Shown: in pieces, positions 58,828 through 64,000 of the stretch
How the letters are laid out: each line of letters opens with the position of its first letter
Position numbering within the stretch: the stretch's first letter is position 1
Assembly: GCF_004349055.1 (NCBI RefSeq)
Contig: NZ_SMKX01000024.1
Location: 1 to 64,000 of the forward strand
From: Kribbella antibiotica
GTDB lineage: Bacteria; Actinomycetota; Actinomycetes; Propionibacteriales; Kribbellaceae
Direction: 5' to 3'
Length of the DNA stretch: 64,000 nucleotides
Notes under the pieces: model-generated
Told to the model about the DNA's origin: nothing
Database searches by the model: none
Seen by the model: the letters and a program-made list of their open reading frames with translations, nothing else
Position numbers and translations under genes: made by a program

Positions 58828-59403
58828 ATGGAGGAACTCGAGGAGTTGCGTGAGCAGATCAAGGGCTGGGTCGTGCCTGGCTTTCAGCGGCGGGACGAGG
58901 TCGTGGAGGCGGCGATCGAGTACGCCGAGGACGACGGCGTCCTGACTGCTGAGCAGGTGACCCAGCTCGTCGACGAAGTCTGGGAGCAACGCCTGCAGAA
59001 GCAACGGACCTGGGTCGAGGTCACCGATGCCGACCGCTTCGCCGCTGCCTTCGCGGAGCTTGATGCAGCCGGTGTCGTCGCCCGCATGAACTTCACCTGC
59101 TGCCAGGGGTGCGGGTCGACCGAGATCTTCGACGAACGCCCAGCTGACAGGCAGTCCAAGGGCTATGTCTTCTTCCACCAGCAGGACGCCGAGGGCCTGG
59201 CCGACACCCCCGCCGCTCTCTACCTCGCCTACGGACCTTTCGACGCCGTCGAGAGCACGTGGGAGTCGCGCGTCGTCGAGGTCGGCCACCAAATCGTCGC
59301 AGGCCTCCGCGCTCACGACCTCCCCGTCACCTGGTCAGGTAGCTCCGCCCAACGCATCCAGGTCGGCCCGCTCACCTGGCAGCGGCGCCTTCCAGAGCGG
59401 TGA
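58828..59403 (+). CDS. Probable DUF6891-family protein
   Basis: The 191-residue protein contains ARMNFTCCQGCGSTEIFDE with three cysteines, then GYVFFHQQDAEGLAD and LYLAYGPFDAV. These match what I recall of DUF6891 proteins in actinobacteria. The helical N-terminus (MEELEELREQIKGWVVPGF) precedes this core. The cysteine group could bind a metal, but no function is known. It sits between the two members of an unrecognised paralogue pair. Confidence 0.7.
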   Translation: MEELEELREQIKGWVVPGFQRRDEVVEAAIEYAEDDGVLTAEQVTQLVDEVWEQRLQKQRTWVEVTDADRFAAAFAELDAAGVVARMNFTCCQGCGSTEIFDERPADRQSKGYVFFHQQDAEGLADTPAALYLAYGPFDAVESTWESRVVEVGHQIVAGLRAHDLPVTWSGSSAQRIQVGPLTWQRRLPER

Positions 59404-59426
59404 ATCGGCGCCGGATAAGGTGAAGC

Positions 59427-60689
59427 GTGGGGGAGATGCTGGAGGCCTGGGCCGGGGTGCTCGATCGGTCGTGGGCAGAGATCGCGGCGCTGTCTGCTGA
59501 TGCTCGGAACTTCGACCGGTTGCGCGTGAACCGGATCGCGGATGTCTGGGACAACAACACCTTCCCGTTCGTTGGGGCGGCCTGTGCCCGTGGTGCTGGG
59601 CGGCGGGAGAACCTTGCGCTGCAAGGGGTCCGGTGGATGGCCGACTTCGGGGCGACGCGGCATGCGTGGGTGCTTGAGCAAGCTGTGGCAGCGGGTCACC
59701 CGATCGAGCTGCCGCCGCCGATGAAGCACCCAAACGGCCCCGTTCGCGACGGCGAAGGCACCGCGACTCCCGGCACGATGGATCTGACTGCGGAAACGAT
59801 CGAGGAGCTCGCAGCGGACTACGCCTTCGACACCGCGGAAGTCAGGACGCTGTGTGTCCAGCGGTCGGAGGGTGTGCTGGTCGGTGAGGTCACGATCGCA
59901 GCCAGTCGGCGCTACCAGGCTGACGGCGGGGATCTGGCGGAGCTGCGGATCCAGTTCGAGGGCGTGGACCAGTTGCGATTCGAGCAGTCGGACCGGTGCG
60001 GGGTCAGCTTCGATTGCCAAGCCGGTACGACGCTCCTCCGGCTCGGTGATCGGGGAGTCGTGCAGGGCGCGAGCGGCACGGTGTCGAACCGCGACGTCAG
60101 GTGGAGCCGGTCAAAGGCCGGGCGGACTGCGGACGCCGTACTGCCTCCGTTGCAGCGCGCCAAGGTTTGGGAGCCGGAGCGCGGACTGCTTGAAGGGACG
60201 GCCTGTGAGGCTGCCGAGCTGCTGCGGTGGGCCATGATCATGGTCCGCAGCAGTTGGGCCCTCAGCCTCATCCACACGACGCCGGTCCACGAGTACGCCC
60301 TGGCCTTCGCCGGGGCCGGCACCGACATCCTCGCGGCCGGCCGATCCTTCCGGCGCGAAGCTGCCTTCCGTCGTCTCGTCAACCGGTGGAGGAGCGCGGG
60401 CGGCGAGCTGCTCCTACCACTCTTCGACCAAACCCTGAAAACCGATCCGGCCCTGCCCGACGCCGACGACCCGCCCGAGCCTGATTCCCAGCTAATGGTG
60501 GCCGACTACACGACCCCGTCGTTCTTCGACCGCACCAACGCGTCCACCTTCGTGTTCGCATCACCTGGTACGCCGTGGGGCCGCCGCCGGATCCGCGTCG
60601 AGAATCCGCAGCAGTTCGCCGTACGGGTCGAGGCTTTTGGTACGACGCTTTGCGCGGCTCAGCAGGGCGGGTTGCTGGCGGTGAGTTGA
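59427..60689 (+). CDS. Unrecognised protein, paralogue B of a duplicated pair
   Basis: The 420-residue protein begins MGEMLEAWAGVLDRSWAEI and contains NFDRLRVNRIADVWDNNTFP and EELAADYAFDTAEVRTL, ending with QFAVRVEAFGTTLCAAQQGG. It matches the protein encoded at 57526 along its whole length. The DNA similarity continues across the stop codon (TTGTCGGTG follows both), which marks the right edge of the duplicated segment. No family was recognised. Confidence 0.75.
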   Translation: MGEMLEAWAGVLDRSWAEIAALSADARNFDRLRVNRIADVWDNNTFPFVGAACARGAGRRENLALQGVRWMADFGATRHAWVLEQAVAAGHPIELPPPMKHPNGPVRDGEGTATPGTMDLTAETIEELAADYAFDTAEVRTLCVQRSEGVLVGEVTIAASRRYQADGGDLAELRIQFEGVDQLRFEQSDRCGVSFDCQAGTTLLRLGDRGVVQGASGTVSNRDVRWSRSKAGRTADAVLPPLQRAKVWEPERGLLEGTACEAAELLRWAMIMVRSSWALSLIHTTPVHEYALAFAGAGTDILAAGRSFRREAAFRRLVNRWRSAGGELLLPLFDQTLKTDPALPDADDPPEPDSQLMVADYTTPSFFDRTNASTFVFASPGTPWGRRRIRVENPQQFAVRVEAFGTTLCAAQQGGLLAVS

Positions 60690-60717
60690 GGTTGTCGGTG
60701 AGGTGAGGCCTGCGCCG

Positions 60718-62094
60718 TCAGGCTCGGGGCTGGATTCGGGTGCTGTTGATCGCCGCGAGTAGCAGCAGGGCCGCAGCCGAGGCGAGGCTGATCCGCAGGC
60801 CGGTGAGGAAGGTGTCCGGGTTGGCGATCAGGGCGCCGAAGACGGCGATGGCGACTGCGCCGCCGATCTGGCGGAAGGTGTTGAAGACGGCGCTGGCGGT
60901 TCCTGCATGCTCGGCCGCGACGCCTTCGAGGACGACTCCGGTGATCGAGGGCATGGCCAACGAGCCGCCGGCGCCGATCGGTACGACGCAGAGGGCGGTC
61001 ACGACCGGCGACTCCAGCGGTGCCGTGAGGAGCAGCGCCAGGAGTCCGGCGGTCATCGACAGCAACCCGGCCACGACCGGGACCCGCGCTCCGAACCGGT
61101 TGGTGATCGGGCCACTGGCGAGGTTCCCGGCGATCGCGAAGAAAGCCGACGGCAAGAACGCCAGTCCGGCGTGCAGCGGCGACAATCCGAGGTGCTGCTG
61201 GAGGAACAGGCTGACGACGAACACGTTGCCGTAGTTGCCGACCATGAAGGCGAACCCGACGGGCAGGGCCAGTCGGAAGCCGCGCGCCCGGAACAGCTCC
61301 AGCGGCATCATCGGGTGCCGGCCGCGGGCCTGAACAGCCAGGAAGGCTGCGAGGGTGATCACGGCGATCGCGAGCGCGGCGACGACGGTGGGGTGGGTGA
61401 ACCCGCGATGGCCGCCTTCGATGAGTCCGTAGACCAGGGTGGACAAGGCAACCACGGCGAGGATCTGGCCGGCCCAGTCGAACCGCGACGGTCGGGTGGG
61501 CGAGGCGGCCACCGCGATCAGGAAGGCGACCATGCCGGCGCAGACGGGCAGGTTGATCGTGAAGACCCACCGCCAGTCGAGAGTCGTGAGCAGCCCGCCG
61601 AGAGGTTGTCCGACCAGCCCGGCGACGGCTCCGCCGACCGCCCAGACGCCGAGCGCACTGGCTCGGCGGCGTGGGTCAGGGAACGCTTCACGAACCAGCG
61701 CCATCGATGCCGGCAGCATGATCGCCGCGGCAGCGCCCTGCGCGCAGCGGGCGGCGACCAGTACGTCGATCGTGGGCGCGACCGCACAGGCGGCCGAGGC
61801 CAGTCCGAACCCGACGATGCCCGCGCCGAGAGCCTTCTTCGCGCCGATCCGATCCGACAGGTTCCCCGCGAACAGCAACAGCGCGGCGAACAAGAGGGTG
61901 TAGCCGTCGATCGTCCACTGCTGGCCGGTCGTTCCGCCGCCGAGCTCGGTCCTGATCCGGGACAGGGCGACGTTCACGATCGAAATGTCCAGCGTGATCA
62001 GGAAGAAGCCCAGCGAGGCGACCGTGACGACGATCCGCGCGTGCGGCGCATCCGGGCTGGCAGATCCAGTCGTCGGCGCTAAGCGGCTCGGCAC
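60718..62094 (-). CDS. MFS drug-efflux transporter (DHA2/EmrB-QacA family, 14 helices)
   Basis: The protein has about 458 residues and 14 predicted membrane helices. DHA2 hallmarks are present: LDISIVNVALSRI in helix 1, NLSDRIGAKKALGAG (motif A), GQPLGGLLTTLDWRWVFTIN (motif C region) and INLPVCAG. It exports hydrophobic compounds or drugs using the proton gradient. GTG at 62094 gives a normal short cytoplasmic leader; TTG 62112 and GTG 62193 are longer in-frame options without a better ribosome binding site. It is divergent from an AraC-type regulator that may control it. Confidence 0.9.
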   Translation of the reverse strand: MPSRLAPTTGSASPDAPHARIVVTVASLGFFLITLDISIVNVALSRIRTELGGGTTGQQWTIDGYTLLFAALLLFAGNLSDRIGAKKALGAGIVGFGLASAACAVAPTIDVLVAARCAQGAAAAIMLPASMALVREAFPDPRRRASALGVWAVGGAVAGLVGQPLGGLLTTLDWRWVFTINLPVCAGMVAFLIAVAASPTRPSRFDWAGQILAVVALSTLVYGLIEGGHRGFTHPTVVAALAIAVITLAAFLAVQARGRHPMMPLELFRARGFRLALPVGFAFMVGNYGNVFVVSLFLQQHLGLSPLHAGLAFLPSAFFAIAGNLASGPITNRFGARVPVVAGLLSMTAGLLALLLTAPLESPVVTALCVVPIGAGGSLAMPSITGVVLEGVAAEHAGTASAVFNTFRQIGGAVAIAVFGALIANPDTFLTGLRISLASAAALLLLAAINSTRIQPRA

Positions 62095-62282
62095 TGCGTC
62101 GTTACGTGGCAAGGCATTCCACTCTGCGCACAGAAGCGCGGTCGGTCTCGGTACCTCAGGTCGCGCATCGAGTCTGCCAAATTCGCTCGCCACGAGTCAG
62201 GTACTGCGACTACCACGCTGCGCGCCGACAACCTGTTGCCTCTTCGGGATGCCCGGCCGCGTCCGCCGCCTAGAGTGATCAG

Positions 62283-63023
62283 GTGATCATCCATCGAGAA
62301 CTTCCGCTGACGGTGCCCAGGGGCGCACGCGGGGCGATCGAGAGCATGGTCAAGGGAGACCTCCGCGACAGTGGACAGGTTGTTCTCGAAGGGCCCGATC
62401 ATGCGGTGACGTTGGCGCTTCGGCTCGACGAAGGGTTCTCTGCCGACGCCCTGGTCGTGATGGGTGCGCGAACCCGCGCGGTCTATCACGCCGCCGCACC
62501 AGGACGGTCGTGGCTCAAGCTGCGGCTGAAGACCGAGGCGGTCCAGGGCCTGCTCGGCGGCGCGGCCTCCGAGTTGGTCGACCAAGCGGTGCCGCTGGCG
62601 GCGGTAACCGGTGATCGGGTCGCCCGCCGATTGATGGCCGAAGGTCCGCAGACGCTGCTGGCAGCCTTGTCTGTGGATGCGCGCACGGACCGGACCACGC
62701 TCGTACGGCGTGCGACCAGAATGCTCGCCAATGGCATGAAGGTGGCGGAAGTGGCCCAGCGCGTGCATCTCAGCGAGCGCCAACTGAGGACGGTCTTCGT
62801 CGGCACACTCGGGATTTCTCCGAAGCAGTTCGCCCGGATCTACCGGGTCCGGACCGTGATCGACCGGGCCGAGCAACAGCCGCTCGCCCAGGTCGCGCTG
62901 GAGGCCGGGTACTACGACCAGGCCCACCTGACCGCGGAGTTCAAGATATTCAGGGGCGTGCCGCCGGCCGCATTCGCCCAAGGAAAGATGCCGGCGGCAA
63001 CCGCCTGTCAGTCGCCGGTCTGA
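62283..63023 (+). CDS. AraC-family transcriptional regulator
   Basis: The 246-residue protein has an N-terminal sensing domain (PLTVPRGARGAIESM, APGRSWLKLRLKTEAVQGLL). A C-terminal double helix-turn-helix of the AraC type follows (VAQRVHLSERQLRTVFVGTL, YYDQAHLTAEFKIFRGVPPA). GTG at 62283 is used. It lies between the efflux pump (divergent) and the NmrA-like gene (convergent, 16-base overlap), the obvious candidate targets. Confidence 0.9.
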   Translation: MIIHRELPLTVPRGARGAIESMVKGDLRDSGQVVLEGPDHAVTLALRLDEGFSADALVVMGARTRAVYHAAAPGRSWLKLRLKTEAVQGLLGGAASELVDQAVPLAAVTGDRVARRLMAEGPQTLLAALSVDARTDRTTLVRRATRMLANGMKVAEVAQRVHLSERQLRTVFVGTLGISPKQFARIYRVRTVIDRAEQQPLAQVALEAGYYDQAHLTAEFKIFRGVPPAAFAQGKMPAATACQSPV

Positions 63024-63847
63024 CCGGACGGCTCGGGGAAGTGCCGACGGGCCCAGTTGGCGAAGCTGCCCGCGGGCCGTCCGAGCACCCGTTCGACGTC
63101 ATCGGTCAGCACTGCATTGCGCCCCGCCCGCGCGAAGCCGATCCCCCTCAGCATCGCCTCGATCGATGCAGGATCTTCGCCGTACTCGGCCAACTGGCGG
63201 GCAAGCTCGGCCGGCTCGACGTCGAGCATCGGGACGGGCCGCCCCGAGATCTCGCTCAGCTGAGACACCTGCTGCGGCACGGAGAGTAGCTCCGGGCCGG
63301 TCAGGGTGTAGGTCTGCCCATCGTGGCCGGACCGAGTCAAGGCCTGGACGGCGACGGCGGCGATGTCGTGCGGGTCGATCACGCCTTGCTGTGCATCCCC
63401 GGTCGGATTGATCACAGGCTGTCCGTCGGCGGTGAGTACATTCGTCGCAAAACTCGACGGCCGCAGGATGGTCCAGCGCCCGTTACGTTCCTTGATGACC
63501 TGCTCGGCGGCGAGGTTCCAGTGGCCGACCGTGCCGCCGTCGAACACCTCACCCGCGCCGATCCCAGAGAGCTTGACGATCGTGGCGTCCCCGGCAACCT
63601 TCAGAAGCGTCTCGTCGTGCCGGGCACTCGGCGGCCGCGCCACAGTGAGCAAGAAGACCGCCTCGACGCCATCCATGGCGCGAGCAAGCGAGTCGGGGTC
63701 GTCGAAATCTCCCTGTACGACGTCGGCCGCCGTACCGGCAAGTTTTTCCGGGCTGCGGGTCAGAGCACGGACGGGCCAGCCGGCCGCAAGGAGTTGTCGC
63801 AGCACTTCGCTGCCAATGGTGCCGGTTGCTCCGGTAACAAGAATCAT
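63008..63847 (-). CDS. NAD(P)H-binding protein of the NmrA/atypical SDR family
   Basis: The 279-residue protein has the Rossmann motif LVTGATGTIGSEVLRQL at the N-terminus. Typical atypical-SDR segments follow: VRALTRSPEKL, VVQGDFDDPDSLARAMDGV, WTILRPSSFATN and QTYTLTGPELLSVPQQVSQL. Such proteins bind NAD(P)H and act as quinone reductases, redox sensors or isomerases; the catalytic Tyr-x3-Lys of classical SDRs is not obvious. ATG 63847 follows GGTGGGGG and opens directly on the dinucleotide-binding motif. Confidence 0.88.
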   Translation of the reverse strand: MILVTGATGTIGSEVLRQLLAAGWPVRALTRSPEKLAGTAADVVQGDFDDPDSLARAMDGVEAVFLLTVARPPSARHDETLLKVAGDATIVKLSGIGAGEVFDGGTVGHWNLAAEQVIKERNGRWTILRPSSFATNVLTADGQPVINPTGDAQQGVIDPHDIAAVAVQALTRSGHDGQTYTLTGPELLSVPQQVSQLSEISGRPVPMLDVEPAELARQLAEYGEDPASIEAMLRGIGFARAGRNAVLTDDVERVLGRPAGSFANWARRHFPEPSGQTGD

Positions 63848-63981
63848 GCCCCCACCCTGACCGGGTGGTGGCGCCCACGGCTTGGAGAAATCGGCAGTAC
63901 CGGGGCTGCTGGTTCTCAAGTGAGCTCCACGCACTGAGTGGTAACTCTTCGGCGCTGGGCGCGTATTTGTTTCCACCAAGG

Positions 63982-64000
63982 GCCTGGTTTTGTGCCAGGC
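63982..64000. other. Hairpin at the window edge
   Basis: GCCTGG and CCAGGC form a 6-bp stem in the last 19 bases. It may be the first part of a terminator of a gene beyond the window. The rest of 63848-64000 shows no gene. Confidence 0.35.

Noticed and set aside
1..64000. CRISPR arrays, tRNA or rRNA genes, prophage modules
   Set aside because: No regularly spaced short repeats, cloverleaf-like segments or phage structural genes were seen while reading both strands.

Overview
The window is high-GC DNA with dense, overlapping genes, many GTG/TTG starts, SigE-type and other ECF sigma factors, a CU044_5270-family protein, an LpdA-type quinone reductase and GlnR-like nitrogen control. This points to an actinomycete, most likely Propionibacteriales and possibly Kribbella or a relative (inference from gene content; no rRNA is present). 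No tRNA, rRNA, CRISPR or prophage genes were seen.

Left part (1-29 kb). Base 1 lies inside an IS3-like element whose outer end is at 127. Next come a deoxyribose/aldehyde catabolism operon on the minus strand (deoC, a full aldehyde dehydrogenase and a half-length one without active-site residues), a PH-domain-like membrane protein with a secreted esterase, a secreted zinc peptidase, a phosphosugar mutase, a gamma-glutamylcyclotransferase-like protein next to an LpdA-like flavoprotein, and a SigE sigma factor with a PASTA-like membrane partner. These are followed by a 1363-residue secreted subtilase and a cell-envelope group: LGFP-repeat amidase, SpoIID/LytB protein, GH76 glycosidase, cyclophilin, and two paralogous small secreted proteins. 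A serine hydrolase sits behind a three-copy TTGAAC-N3-GTTCAA operator array. An acyl-CoA carboxylase alpha chain, an Lrp regulator and two tandem SMP-30/gluconolactonase paralogues complete this part.

Centre (29.9-41.6 kb). Five consecutive, translationally coupled paralogues encode XRE helix-turn-helix, NB-ARC (STAND ATPase) and TPR proteins of 769-783 residues. The four internal junctions are 8-base stop/start overlaps (ATGGCTGA or ATGTCTGA), and the first member overlaps the second SMP-30 gene. The five fall into two subgroups (members 1-2 and 3-5). This is the most unusual feature of the window: a set of five related regulator-like switch proteins apparently made from one mRNA.

Right part (41.5-64 kb). 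An Nramp-like transporter without the DPGN motif overlaps the 3' end of the array. Then come SRPBCC, YdeI/OmdA-like and MMPL genes, and an assimilatory nitrate operon: narK, a nitrate reductase lacking a C-terminal 2Fe-2S domain, a 1317-residue fusion of a NasB-like electron donor with NirB, nirD, a HemD-winged-helix protein and a sirohydrochlorin chelatase. A GlnR-box-like site precedes narK. The window ends with a second ECF sigma factor and its CU044_5270 partner, an unrecognised duplicated gene pair around a probable DUF6891 gene, a DHA2 efflux pump, an AraC regulator and an NmrA-like reductase.
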